Shown here: positions 26,812-43,714 of the stretch, in pieces
How positions within the stretch are numbered: the stretch's first letter is position 1
Layout: each line of letters starts with the position of its first letter
Source of the DNA: Acidobacteriota bacterium
GTDB taxonomy: Bacteria; Acidobacteriota; Terriglobia; Terriglobales; Acidobacteriaceae
Assembly: GCA_018268895.1 (NCBI GenBank)
Contig: JAFDVP010000001.1
Coordinates: forward strand, 1,674,001 to 1,738,000
DNA length: 64,000 bases
Direction of reading: 5' to 3'
Program-made: the position numbers and the translations under genes
The notes under the pieces: model-generated
Seen by the model: only the letters and a program-made list of their open reading frames with translations
Database searches by the model: none
Told to the model about the DNA's origin: nothing

Positions 26812-28269
26812 TCAATAGGCGCGCACAAGGTTGATCGGAATCCTTACCTGAAAGCAGGTCGAATGTGGGCTCGAGTCCATCGCAACCGACCCCGAATGCC
26901 TGTTGACGATCCTCTGCACAGTGTCGAGCCCCAGCCCCATCGCCGTGCCCAGAGGCTTCGTCGTAAAGAATGGCTCAAAGATGCGCGATTGAATTGCTGC
27001 ATCGATCCCCGGCCCATCGTCACGCACTTCGACAATGACAGTCTGCGCCGTCTGCCTGATCGTGATCGTCAGCTCACCCTCATCGTGCATCGCATCGAGA
27101 GCGTTTTCAATCAGCGCCGACCACACCTGGTTCAGCTCGCCACCATACGCGCTCACAAGGGGTAACTCCGGGTCTGCCTCCATCTGCGCCCGAACCCGCC
27201 CCATGCGCGAGCGGAACATCGCCAGCGTATTCTCGATCGACTGGACGAGATCAATCTCCTGAACCGCGGGCCGGTCCATAAACGAATAGCCGCGGATGGC
27301 GCTAATCAGCTCAAATATCCGTTCGCTGGAATCCACCACGGTGCGGGCCATCGACTCCACACGCAGCGAACCGGCAAAGGTAGCGATAGCCGCCGGCAGC
27401 ACCCCTGCACTGATCTTCTCTGCCAGCTTGTCAAGCATGGCGACGGGTACTCTCCCCTCTGCAAGCGTTGGACCAACATCCCACGGCGCTGCGACGTTGT
27501 GTCTCTCAAGCCATCCGATAATCTGCTGCTCCTCGTCGCTCGCATCAAGCGGGCTGGTAGGAATCGGCGAGAAGCCCGATGATCTCTTCACCAGTTCCCT
27601 CACCTCTCTCACCCACTCGTTGTAACCCTCCAGTTCATTGTCCGACTGAAAGAGCCTGCCCAGCCGATACTTCGTTTCATCCGACTCGCCAAGCTGCGAA
27701 GCAATGATGGACGCTGATCGCTGTGCCGCAGAGGCAGGGTTGTTCAGTTCATGCGAAAGATTCGCTGCCAGTTTGCCCAGAGCGAGCAGCTTCTCCGCCT
27801 GCTCGTCCATGCGGGTAAAGTCGCGCACGCGGTCCAGCAGGAGCGTCACACACCGCTGGCCCATCGAAGGAATCGCTTGGAGCATCTCGGGGAACAGGTC
27901 TTCGTGAATGTCCAGCACCCAGACCGGGCCCACACTGCGGCCGTCCGCGCCCCACGCCTTCATTCTCGAGAACGGCAGCTTTCCCGTAACCCGCGATGTT
28001 CTGCCCACAAAGCGGGCAACCGGACCGGACTTCCGCCGGTGCGCCATCACTTCGCCGCGAAGAATGATGTTCATGTGATACGAGGGCTCGTCTTCGCAGA
28101 AGATCAGAGCGCCGTCCTGCCCCACCCGCTCGCTGCTGTGCCTCGCCAGCCAGCGGTACTCCTGGTCCATCAAGCCTTCCAGGGCCGGGATATCTTTCAA
28201 CGCAGCCACAATCTGCTCAATTGGAGTCGATGTCTCCGGGGCAGCCGCAAGCACGCGGCCCACTCCCAA
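26812..28269 (-). CDS. Soluble sensor histidine kinase with cyclic-nucleotide-binding-like domain
   Basis: 485 residues without membrane segments. Residues ~25-150 look like a CRP-type cNMP-binding fold (ALIFCEDEPSYHMNIILRGEV); then a HisKA region with the phospho-acceptor LSHELNNPAS (His173) and a HATPase domain with N box (ENALDAM), G1 (DDGPGI), F box (RIFEPFFTTK) and G2 (GLGLDTV). It probably senses a cytoplasmic cue and phosphorylates a response regulator not encoded nearby. The TTG start at 28269 lacks a ribosome-binding site, and the frame is open upstream to about 28311, where AGGAG occurs, so the true start may be earlier and non-ATG. Confidence 0.87.
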   Translation of the reverse strand: MGVGRVLAAAPETSTPIEQIVAALKDIPALEGLMDQEYRWLARHSSERVGQDGALIFCEDEPSYHMNIILRGEVMAHRRKSGPVARFVGRTSRVTGKLPFSRMKAWGADGRSVGPVWVLDIHEDLFPEMLQAIPSMGQRCVTLLLDRVRDFTRMDEQAEKLLALGKLAANLSHELNNPASAAQRSASIIASQLGESDETKYRLGRLFQSDNELEGYNEWVREVRELVKRSSGFSPIPTSPLDASDEEQQIIGWLERHNVAAPWDVGPTLAEGRVPVAMLDKLAEKISAGVLPAAIATFAGSLRVESMARTVVDSSERIFELISAIRGYSFMDRPAVQEIDLVQSIENTLAMFRSRMGRVRAQMEADPELPLVSAYGGELNQVWSALIENALDAMHDEGELTITIRQTAQTVIVEVRDDGPGIDAAIQSRIFEPFFTTKPLGTAMGLGLDTVQRIVNRHSGSVAMDSSPHSTCFQVRIPINLVRAY

Positions 28270-28391
28270 CGGCGAGGGTGGAAGGTCGTAGCTGGCTTTG
28301 GTTGCGATCGTCAGCTCCTGTCTGCGTCGTACTTATTTGCTGTTCGCACAGAGACTGCCCCCGGCGCGGCGCAAACCCTGATTTAGATGCG

Positions 28392-29162
28392 CTAGGAGCG
28401 GCTTCGGCTCACAATTCTGCCTGCCTTCTTCGCGTCGCCTGTAGAGGCCCCGACAGCCGTCAGTATGTCGTCGTCCTTACGAAGGGCGACCAGCACCTTG
28501 CGTTCATCGGGAGTATCCCAGAGCCGTATGCCTCCCGTCACCGCATTGCTGTTATCGCCCACAATCACATGCGGCGGGAGATGCTTCATCAGCTTGGCAT
28601 TGCCACCGCCCAGCAGAACGTAATCGCACACCAACCCAGCCTTCAGGCGGGCTATCACGTCCAGCACGGACTTGCGCCAGGCCTTCTTGCCGCGCCATTC
28701 CAGTCCATCCTTGCCCAGATATTCCTCATAGGTGCGGCCCTTCTTGTAGGGCAGATGCGCCAGTTCCAGCGGAACCACAACCCCCTCGAAGATCATCGCC
28801 GACCCCAGCCCCGTGCCCGTCCCCAGAAAGAGCATCCTTCCGCCGCGGTATCCGCCGAGCGCCTGCATCGCCGCGTCGTTGATAAAACGTAGCGGCTTGT
28901 CGAATGCCTTCTGATAGGGAAAGTCGATCCAACCAGCAGCAAGGTTGTGCGGCTCCGCCAGCGGACGGTCGTGCGACACAGGCCCGGGATAGCCGATGGA
29001 GATGCAGTCGTACCTCCAACTCTGAGTCGCCGCCTTCACCTGGTCGACCATCAATTTTGCCGTCATTGTCGGCCCGGACGGAATCTTTAACGGAACACGC
29101 TGGCTGGTCGAGGACACCTTAACGTTGGTGCCCCCTACGTCGATGACAAGGACTTCTTTCAT
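28392..29162 (-). CDS. ROK-family kinase, probably polyphosphate/ATP glucokinase
   Basis: The start at 29162 (MKEVLVIDVGGTNVKV) puts the phosphate-1 loop at the N-terminus as usual for ROK proteins; an ATG four codons upstream is an alternative. Also present: SIGYPGPVSHDRP, FINDAAMQALGGYRG and the phosphate-2 loop FLGTGTGLGSA. The C-terminal half carries YVLLGGGNAKLMKHLPP. 256 residues matches strictly polyphosphate- or ATP-dependent glucokinases rather than NagC-type regulators, and there is no helix-turn-helix. The CXCGXXGCXE zinc motif of many ROK proteins is absent, as in PpgK. It would make glucose-6-phosphate in the cytoplasm; phosphate-donor preference is unknown. Confidence 0.8.
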   Translation of the reverse strand: MKEVLVIDVGGTNVKVSSTSQRVPLKIPSGPTMTAKLMVDQVKAATQSWRYDCISIGYPGPVSHDRPLAEPHNLAAGWIDFPYQKAFDKPLRFINDAAMQALGGYRGGRMLFLGTGTGLGSAMIFEGVVVPLELAHLPYKKGRTYEEYLGKDGLEWRGKKAWRKSVLDVIARLKAGLVCDYVLLGGGNAKLMKHLPPHVIVGDNSNAVTGGIRLWDTPDERKVLVALRKDDDILTAVGASTGDAKKAGRIVSRSRS

Positions 29163-29406
29163 GCGGAGAAGCATACAACGCGCGGGGCAATCCTGGGCAG
29201 CCGGAAAATCCGCTTTTCCAGCGCTCCACAGCCGAATAGGCTAACGCATTTTCCTTATAGGTGTAGTTCCTGTTTTCAGGGCCGAAGGCCTGGGTTGACA
29301 GGCCGAAGAGCAACCAGAGCGCTGAAGGCGCGACACATACGTTCTCGGAGAGGAACGTCACCTCAAGGGAAAACTCTCTTGCTGCCCTTGTCCTGAAGTG
29401 CGGCGG
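29163..29406. other. Intergenic, repeat-like, no supported gene
   Basis: 244 bp between vapC and the ROK gene. A minus-strand frame here reads AFGPENRNYTYKENALAYSA, a phrase I associate with recurring intergenic sequence in acidobacteria and not with a protein family. I see no promoter or terminator that I could defend. Confidence 0.4.
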
Positions 29407-29793
29407 CTACCAGATCGTCTTTACCCCATACTGCCGGAATGCGCGGTTGGCGGTGAGAATCGGCAAGCCTTCCGAGAGCGCCTGAGCGATCAGCAAGCGG
29501 TCAAACGGATCGCTATGATGATGCGGCAGCGCTTCGAGATGAAGCACATGCTCATAACGGATAGGAAGCATCTCCATGCCATATTCATTCATCTCGTCGC
29601 GAATATAGGCGACTGACGAGCCGATGGCATTCAGCTTGCCAGTCTTGATCTTGATGGCGATCTCCCAGAGAGAGACAAGGGAGAAGACCAGCTCATGCCC
29701 TTCGGAGCGAAGAATTGTTTTGGCCTGGGGTGTGAGCCGGTGATCGTGGAGAAGAGCCCAGATGAAAGTATGGGTATCAACCAGCACCTTCAT
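29407..29793 (-). CDS. vapC: PIN-domain toxin of a VapBC pair
   Basis: 128 residues. MKVLVDTHTFIWAL supplies the first PIN-domain acid (Asp6), SLWEIAIKIKTGKL the second (Glu43), and HHHSDPFDRLLIAQALSEG the C-terminal acids; LPILTANRAF follows as usual. The PIN fold with these acids is an Mg2+-dependent RNase; VapC proteins typically cleave tRNA or rRNA sites. It overlaps the antitoxin by 4 bp (ATGA), the standard coupling for such modules. Target RNA unknown. Confidence 0.92.
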   Translation of the reverse strand: MKVLVDTHTFIWALLHDHRLTPQAKTILRSEGHELVFSLVSLWEIAIKIKTGKLNAIGSSVAYIRDEMNEYGMEMLPIRYEHVLHLEALPHHHSDPFDRLLIAQALSEGLPILTANRAFRQYGVKTIW

Positions 29794-30092
29794 GCTGACT
29801 TCTTCTTCCTGCGAGGCTTGATCGGCCCGAGGTTGTCGAACTTGGGATCGTCCGCCTCGAAGAGCTTCTGTATTTCGAGATCGGTCTCAGGCGAGAAGGC
29901 ATCAGGAGCCATCCAGATTTTGCCAATGCCTGAGCCGAGCATGTGCTTGCGCGACTTGCGGGCTGTTGGTGCGGCAAGCACCAGCTTCACCGCTGGTTTA
30001 CCAGCGCGGGCGATGATAACCTCTTCCCCGCCCTCGACCGCGGCGATGAGTTTGGAGAGGTGGGTCTTGGCGTGATGGACGTTGACTTCCAT
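29790..30092 (-). CDS. vapB: Phd/YefM-type antitoxin (VapB)
   Basis: 100 residues from MEVNVHHAKTHLSKLIAAVE (start at 30092; another ATG three codons upstream). The N-terminal DNA-binding half is of Phd/YefM type (GGEEVIIARAGKPAVKLV). The C-terminal tail, about 40 residues (DAFSPETDLEIQKLFEADDP then basic KPRRKKKSA), should wrap and block the PIN toxin. The operon is expected to repress itself. The module sits just downstream of the rpoC terminator in a housekeeping neighbourhood, so it is probably an accessory insertion. Confidence 0.88.
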   Translation of the reverse strand: MEVNVHHAKTHLSKLIAAVEGGEEVIIARAGKPAVKLVLAAPTARKSRKHMLGSGIGKIWMAPDAFSPETDLEIQKLFEADDPKFDNLGPIKPRRKKKSA

Positions 30093-30101
30093 ACAAATCA
30101 T

Positions 30102-30312
30102 GTTAGCTATGAAACTTAGCTAAGACAAGAGACGGTTCGCGCTTTGCGCGAATATCCTACCTTAGCGACGATGAGACCGTCGCGAAGATGGGGCACCCGA
30201 TTGTGGTGGTGAAGTTAGATGTGGGCCACCCGGCCTAGATACTTCATCTCATAAACCTCCACATTGATGGATTTTAGGCCGGATTAGGCGCAACGTCTAA
30301 CAAAACACTAAG
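30102..30312. other. Intergenic with GGGCACCC/GGGCCACCC repeat-like sequence
   Basis: The gap upstream of vapB holds TTCGCGCTTTGCGCGAA (a small hairpin near 30137) and a GATGGGGCACCC...GTGGGCCACCCGGCC stretch (30187-30235) that resembles dispersed acidobacterial intergenic repeats. The vapBC promoter must lie here. No gene is supported. Confidence 0.35.
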
Positions 30313-30358
30313 GCAAAACACTAGGGCGGACTCTTTCGAGTCCGCCCTAGTGTTTTGC
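30313..30358 (-). terminator. 21-bp perfect hairpin terminator after rpoC
   Basis: Arms 30313-30333 and 30338-30358 are perfectly complementary over 21 bp with a 4-base loop. A duplicated decamer CAAAACACTA (30301-30310 and 30314-30323) lies at the distal arm. It follows the rpoC stop by 30 bp and should end the rpoB-rpoC transcript. Confidence 0.92.
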
Positions 30359-30388
30359 GTGAAGCACGTTTTGTCGTCCGCGAAAAAC

Positions 30389-34579
<4,191 letters not shown>

Positions 34580-34708
34580 ATTTGGCGTCTCCCTTGTTCC
34601 TGCGTTAGCAGGTGTGCAGCATATGCTGCGGTTGCGAAATCTCTGCGACAACTCCCGGCGTATCGCGTTGCCGTCTTTCTGGATCTGAAGCTCAATTTCA
34701 ATTGTCTT

Positions 34709-34761
34709 GCCGCTCGATAAAGGTGAGCGGCGCCTGAGGAGACGATCCGCCTCCTCAGGCG
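34709..34761 (-). other. Tandem hairpins in the rpoB-rpoC spacer
   Basis: Read leftward after the rpoB stop: CGCCTGAGGAG pairs with CTCCTCAGGCG (34731-34741/34751-34761, 9-base loop), then GCCGCTC pairs with GAGCGGC (34709-34715/34725-34731). There is no T-tract, so full termination is unlikely; partial attenuation or an RNase processing site is more plausible. Confidence 0.5.
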
Positions 34762-34770
34762 TTTACTGCA

Positions 34771-39243
<4,473 letters not shown>

Positions 39244-39881
39244 GCTCTCTCCCTGAAAACTGAACCTTCGAGGACCTTCGATGGAAGGGGAGAACCGCGG
39301 TCCCGGCTCTCCTGGTTATTGCTCTGCGCCTCTTGTTTCTTCAGGCCGTGCCGCCCTCGACTGCGGCAACCCTGTGCGCAATATGTCTGCCGTCAATTCA
39401 CCACGACGACCTTCCTGCCCTGGAACCCTTCAAAAACTTTTCACAGCATTCATTCGCCTGCTGCCGGCGGAATCTGCTATAAGAAACGCGTACTGACTGG
39501 CTGCTGCGTGACCCCATGGCGCGGAAGCACCTGAAAACACGGCAAAGCGCTCGGAGGGACAGCTTCTCCCGCGAGCGCAAAGGTCGACTTGTGCACTATT
39601 TCGATCGTGATGATATAAATGTCCGCCGCCACTTTGAGGCTCGCCTTGCCCCAAATTCGCTGCTGTCTGCTTGATACCTGTGGCACTATGCGCATCCGCC
39701 GCAAGAGACGCATAATGGCCGGCCCCCTAGCCTCTTTCGCACTTAGAGGATGGACCGGAGTACAACCGTATATCTAATTTTTAGACGCCGCCGTCCACCA
39801 GGTAGCACAACGAGGCGGAACGAATCTTCTCTAGCAATAAAGAATAGCTCGTTCCGCCCGGAAGTGCAACTGCCGGAAAAA
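39244..39881. other. 638-bp gap between rplL and rpoB
   Basis: This long gap holds the hairpin at 39814-39858 and otherwise no gene I can defend. Minus-strand frames of 60-78 codons (for example 39477-39713) have no family resemblance and no clear ribosome-binding site. An AT-rich patch at 39595-39625 and TTATAG at 39476-39481 (minus strand) are possible promoter elements, but none has a good partner. The length suggests a separate rpoB promoter and/or a long untranslated leader. Confidence 0.55.
39814..39858 (-). other. Hairpin downstream of rplL
   Basis: GGCGGAACGA (39814-39823) and TCGTTCCGCC (39849-39858) pair perfectly over 10 bp with a 25-base AT-rich loop. It starts 23 bp after the rplL stop and has no T-tract. 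Its position matches the attenuator/RNase III processing region between rplL and rpoB in E. coli, which is an analogy only. Confidence 0.5.
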
Positions 39882-40259
39882 CTACTTGATCTCGACGGTC
39901 GCAATGCCCTCGAATTTCTTCGCGATCGCAGCCGCGTCGTCCTTCGAGACATTCTCCTTGAGAGGCTTGGGAGCGCCGTCGACCAGGTCCTTGGCTTCCT
40001 TCAGCCCAAGGGCGGTGACTTCGCGCACAGCCTTGATGGTGTTGATCTTGTTCGCGCCGGCATCCTTCAGGATGACGGTGAACTCGGTCTTCTCTTCCGC
40101 CGCAGGAGCAGCCGCGCCGCCGCCTGCCGCCGGAGCAGCCGCCACGGCCGCAGCCGCTGCCGAAACGCCAAGGCGCTCCTCGAGCTTCTTCACCAACGCC
40201 GAAGCCTCGAGCAGGCTCAGGCTAACAATCTGATCTTCCAACTGCTGAATGTCTGCCAT
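39882..40259 (-). CDS. rplL: 50S ribosomal protein L7/L12
   Basis: 125 residues from [20 protein letters not shown] (start 40259; GGAG six bases upstream, with other ATGs immediately before it). The N-terminal dimerisation helix pair, an Ala/Gly-rich hinge ([20 protein letters not shown]) and the C-terminal factor-binding domain ([36 protein letters not shown]) are complete. It forms the flexible ribosomal stalk with L10 and recruits translation GTPases. It follows rplJ by 139 bp. Confidence 0.98.
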   Translation of the reverse strand: MADIQQLEDQIVSLSLLEASALVKKLEERLGVSAAAAAVAAAPAAGGGAAAPAAEEKTEFTVILKDAGANKINTIKAVREVTALGLKEAKDLVDGAPKPLKENVSKDDAAAIAKKFEGIATVEIK

Positions 40260-40398
40260 CATTATCTCCATGTATTACTGAACTTTAGTACCGCTTATTG
40301 CTTTGCCGGAAGCCTTACTCCGCTCCGGTTGTCAGGCCCCTGCCGGGTTTCCGTTGCGCCCAGACCAGCGCACCCGGAGAAGGCCAGACGAAACTTGT

Positions 40399-40965
40399 TT
40401 ACGCCTCGGGAGCAGCCTCTGCCGCCGGAGCCGCAGCCCCGCCAAACTTGCCCTTCTCCACGCCCTGATTGATCACCACGGCCAGGTCGCGTCCGGTCGC
40501 ATTGATCACCGTCGCCAACCGCTGCGCCGGAGCGTTGATCAGGAACAGCAGCTTCGAGAAGAGCTCTTCCCTGCCTGGCATGTTCGCCAGCTCGGTGATC
40601 TCCTGAATGTTGATGACCTTGCCGTCGACGATGCCCAGCTTGAAGGTGAACTCCGAGTTGTCCTTCACCCAGGTCGAGAGCGCCTTGGCCAAAGCCACGG
40701 GGTCGCCCGAGGTGTACGCCACAGAGTTGACGCCCTTCAGGCCCTTCAGAGCGGCCTCAATCTTCGTCCCCTCGGCCGACTTCGCGGCCAACTTGTTCTT
40801 CACCACGTGGTAACGGCCACCGGCGTTACGAACCGTCTTGCGCAGAGCGAAGTCCTTCGATGCCGTCAGCCCGGTAAATGTACCGATAATGGCCGAGGTC
40901 GAGGTCTCCAGCTCCCCTGCGAGCTTCTTTACCTTATCCGACTTCTGTGATCTGGACAGTGCCAT
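40399..40965 (-). CDS. rplJ: 50S ribosomal protein L10
   Basis: 188 residues: the rRNA-binding domain (SDKVKKLAGELETSTSAIIG, LRKTVRNAGGRYHVVKNKLA) and a C-terminal helix and Ala/Glu tail ([14 protein letters not shown]) that anchors L7/L12 dimers. In many bacteria L10 represses its own operon by binding the rplJ leader. Here the 79-bp leader (40966-41044) contains the palindrome GCTAGC twice (40984-40989 and 40997-41002), able to form a small hairpin. It is cotranscribed with rplA and rplL by position. Confidence 0.98.
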   Translation of the reverse strand: MALSRSQKSDKVKKLAGELETSTSAIIGTFTGLTASKDFALRKTVRNAGGRYHVVKNKLAAKSAEGTKIEAALKGLKGVNSVAYTSGDPVALAKALSTWVKDNSEFTFKLGIVDGKVINIQEITELANMPGREELFSKLLFLINAPAQRLATVINATGRDLAVVINQGVEKGKFGGAAAPAAEAAPEA

Positions 40966-41044
40966 AAAACCCTAGCCTTCACTGCTAGCTCTTGCTGCTA
41001 GCTGAAATTGTGCGCCGCAAGCCGCGGCCAAACCGAACGGCGAT

Positions 41045-41755
41045 TTACGCCTTGCCGGCAGCCTCGGCCGCCGAGTAGTCGAGCTGAATCCCGGGGCCCA
41101 TCGTCGAGCTCAGCGTCACGCCCTTGATGTACTTACCCTTGGCCGCCGAAGGCTTCGCCTTCACCACGCTCGTGATGACCGTCGTCGCGTTGTCGACCAG
41201 CTTCTGCGGATCGAACGAGAGCTTGCCCACCGGAACGTGAACCAGCGCCGTCTTGTCGGTGCGGAACTCAACCTTACCCGCCTTGATCTCCTTCACCGCA
41301 TCGGCCACATTCGTGGTCACGGTACCCGTCTTCGGGTTGGGCATCAGACCCTTGGGGCCGAGAACCTTACCAAGACGTCCGACCGACTTCATCATGTCGG
41401 GAGTCGCGATCAGTGCATCGAACGCCGTCCAGTTCTCTTTCTGAATCTTCTCGACCAGCTCTTCGCCGCCGAAGAACTCAGCGCCGGCCGCCTGCGCGTC
41501 CTTCACCTTGTCGCCCGAGGCGATCACGGCCACGATCTTCGTCTTACCCAGACCGTGCGGCAAAACCACCGTGCCGCGAACCATCTGGTCCGCGTGCTTC
41601 GGGTCGACGCCCAGACGCATCGTCAGGTCAACCGTCTCATCAAACTTTGCGTATTTCGCTTTCTGGAGCAGCGGAACCGCATCCGCCAGGACGTAAGGAC
41701 GGGGCTCAACGAGCGCACGCGCCTTCGCCAGATTCTTGGAGATCTTCCTAGCCAT
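41045..41755 (-). CDS. rplA: 50S ribosomal protein L1
   Basis: 236 residues with the complete two-domain L1 pattern: [51 protein letters not shown] and a C-terminal [10 protein letters not shown]. It binds 23S rRNA at the L1 stalk and can act as a translational repressor of its own mRNA. GAGGAAAG precedes the start. The usual neighbour rplK (L11) is absent: the next gene upstream is the divergent rph. rplA is therefore first in its transcription unit here. Confidence 0.98.
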   Translation of the reverse strand: MARKISKNLAKARALVEPRPYVLADAVPLLQKAKYAKFDETVDLTMRLGVDPKHADQMVRGTVVLPHGLGKTKIVAVIASGDKVKDAQAAGAEFFGGEELVEKIQKENWTAFDALIATPDMMKSVGRLGKVLGPKGLMPNPKTGTVTTNVADAVKEIKAGKVEFRTDKTALVHVPVGKLSFDPQKLVDNATTVITSVVKAKPSAAKGKYIKGVTLSSTMGPGIQLDYSAAEAAGKA

Positions 41756-41841
41756 CTTTCCTCATCTCCCACCCCACTCGGAACCGTTCCTCCGGGGCGT
41801 GGTCATCGATGGTCTCAACGGGGAGTCGAGACGCTGTTATA

Positions 41842-41870
41842 AGTATGCCGTACCTTTACCGGATATGCAA
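41842..41870 (-). promoter_or_regulatory. Possible promoter of rplA-rplJ-rplL
   Basis: On the minus strand TTGCAT (41865-41870) and CATACT (41842-41847) are spaced by 17 bp in the AT-rich divergent region, and TATAAC follows closely. The boxes are only partial matches to the sigma-70 consensus. The implied leader is about 80 nt. Confidence 0.3.
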
Positions 41871-41935
41871 ATAAATTTGCCCTGAAAGCCACCTCCGCAT
41901 CCCTCCTCCGCATAAACCGCCTCTATAATCTCCGA

Positions 41936-42682
41936 ATGTCCGCTGCACCACCTCAAGTCTTCCGCCCCGACTCCCGCGCCGCCGACTCCCTCCGCACCAT
42001 CCGCATCACTCCCGGCTTCATTGCCATGGCCGAGGGCTCCGTGCTCATCGAGTCCGGCAACACCCGCGTCCTCTGCAACGCCTCCATCGAGCAGGGCGTC
42101 CCCGCCTGGCTGCGCAACTCCGGCCGCGGCTGGGTCACGGCCGAGTACGGCATGCTTCCCCGCGCCACCCTCACCCGCACCCCGCGCGAGGCCGAGCGCG
42201 GCAAGATCGGCGGCCGCACCCACGAGATTCAGCGCCTCATCGGGCGCAGCCTCCGCTCCGTCGTCGACATGAAGGCCCTCGGCGAGCGCACCGTCGTCCT
42301 CGACTGCGACGTCCTCCAGGCCGACGGAGGCACGCGCACCGCCGCCATCACCGGAGCCGCTGTCGCTCTCGCCATCGCGCTCCAGAAGCTCGTCGCCGCC
42401 GGAACCCTCAAGGCCTCGCCGCTGCGCCAGATGGTCGCCGCCACCTCCGTCGGCATCGTCGACGGCAACGTGCTGCTCGACCTCTGCTACGAAGAAGACT
42501 CCCGCGCGACCGTCGACATGAACGTCGTCATGCTCGCCACCGGAGGCCTTGTAGAAACCCAGGCCACCGCCGAAAAGGACTCTTACTCGCGCCAGCAGTT
42601 GAACGAGATGCTCGACTACGCCGAAAAAGGCATCCGTGAGCTGTTTGCCGCACAACAGGCCGCCATCATTGCCTCCACCTAG
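41936..42682 (+). CDS. rph: Ribonuclease PH
   Basis: 248 residues. RNase PH motifs: [69 protein letters not shown] and [18 protein letters not shown]. The phosphorolytic 3'-5' exoribonuclease trims tRNA precursors and can degrade structured RNA. The [14 protein letters not shown] and GTRTA phosphate-site residues are intact, unlike the truncated laboratory E. coli allele. It begins an apparent operon with lepB (18-bp gap) and is divergent from rplA. Confidence 0.98.
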   Translation: MSAAPPQVFRPDSRAADSLRTIRITPGFIAMAEGSVLIESGNTRVLCNASIEQGVPAWLRNSGRGWVTAEYGMLPRATLTRTPREAERGKIGGRTHEIQRLIGRSLRSVVDMKALGERTVVLDCDVLQADGGTRTAAITGAAVALAIALQKLVAAGTLKASPLRQMVAATSVGIVDGNVLLDLCYEEDSRATVDMNVVMLATGGLVETQATAEKDSYSRQQLNEMLDYAEKGIRELFAAQQAAIIAST

Positions 42683-42700
42683 CCCTACCGGAAAACGACT

Positions 42701-43465
42701 ATGACAAAGCACGACAAAGACAAACGCGCCACCGGCTTTCAGGAGCTGGCCTCCCTCTGCTCCACACTTGCCGTATGGCTCTTTGTCATGAGCTTTCTCT
42801 TTCAGAACTTCGTCATTCCCTCCGCCTCCATGGCCAACACCCTGCTGGTGGGCGACCACGTCCTTGTGGAGCGCGTCTCCCTCGCGCCCTCCTCCTCCCT
42901 GGCGCCCTTTATCCCCTACGGCGATCTTAAGCGCGACGAACCCATCGTCTTCTTTCGTCCCGCACCCAACGCTCAGGGCGACCATGACATCCTCGTCAAA
43001 CGGGTCATAGGCCTTCCCGGTGATCGCATCCACCTTCGCCATGGCGTTGTCTACCGAAACGGCATGGCGTTGCACGAGCCCTACGCCGCTATGCCCAACT
43101 CAAGCAACTACGATCCCTACAATGACGACTTTCCAGCCCTTCCCGCCAGCGAAGGACGCGATGTCCTTGCCACATGGTCCGTCGATCTTCCCACTCACAT
43201 TCAAGGCGAGGATCTCGTCGTCCCGTCCGGTTGCTACTTCATGATGGGAGACAACCGCACCAACAGCTTCGACAGCCGCTACTGGGGTCTCGTCCCCCGC
43301 AGCAACCTCATCGGCCGCCCACTCTTTGTCTATTGGTCTTTCGAAATGCCCGAAGACGAAATGTACAAAACGTCTCTCACCGAAAGGGCCAGCGCAACCC
43401 TGCACACCGCGCTACACTTCTTCGACGAAACACGATGGAGCCGCACTCTCCACCGCATCCAGTAG
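42701..43465 (+). CDS. lepB: Signal peptidase I
   Basis: 254 residues. One N-terminal membrane segment (~20-40) is followed by the catalytic serine in FVIPSASMANTLLVGD (Ser43) and the general-base lysine in ILVKRVIGLPGDRI (Lys100). Boxes D/E (GCYFMMGDNRTNSFDSRYWG) complete the Ser-Lys dyad protease. It removes signal peptides at the outer face of the inner membrane. The C-terminal ~30 residues (LHTALHFFDETRWSRTLHRI) are a charged/hydrophobic tail without clear family match. The 249-bp stretch to the next gene holds no feature I can name. Confidence 0.97.
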   Translation: MTKHDKDKRATGFQELASLCSTLAVWLFVMSFLFQNFVIPSASMANTLLVGDHVLVERVSLAPSSSLAPFIPYGDLKRDEPIVFFRPAPNAQGDHDILVKRVIGLPGDRIHLRHGVVYRNGMALHEPYAAMPNSSNYDPYNDDFPALPASEGRDVLATWSVDLPTHIQGEDLVVPSGCYFMMGDNRTNSFDSRYWGLVPRSNLIGRPLFVYWSFEMPEDEMYKTSLTERASATLHTALHFFDETRWSRTLHRIQ

Positions 43466-43714
43466 GATTCCCTGCTCGCCGCATTCGAATCCTGAGACCA
43501 CCTCAAGCATCTGAGATTTTGCACCCGGGCCCCCGTTTTGCAACGCCTTTCGCGGCACGCCGCCAACCGGCAAAAAGCTACTCCCTTGTCGCCATGGAGT
43601 AGTTCCGATCCGCGACAACCGCATCGCCACGCGCGATTCGGCCAATATGATGCGACAGCTTGAAGTCTGAAGAAACACTTCGCGAGCAATTCCTACTTTT
43701 CCGGAGAAGGTGAC

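Noticed and set aside
29119..29361. 80-codon minus-strand frame reading AFGPENRNYTYKENALAYSA
   Set aside because: Looks like translated intergenic repeat; it runs into the ROK kinase gene in another frame.
39430..39713. Small minus-strand frames in the rplL-rpoB gap
   Set aside because: No ribosome-binding site, no recognisable family, and mutually overlapping; kept only as a remark in the gap entry.
41837..43075. 412-codon Gly/Val/Asp-rich frame on the minus strand
   Set aside because: It covers rph, lepB and their junction in antisense; its composition is that of a shadow of GC-rich genes.
43480..43500. TTCGAATCC string, like a tRNA T-loop
   Set aside because: No acceptor stem, anticodon arm or CCA can be laid out around it.
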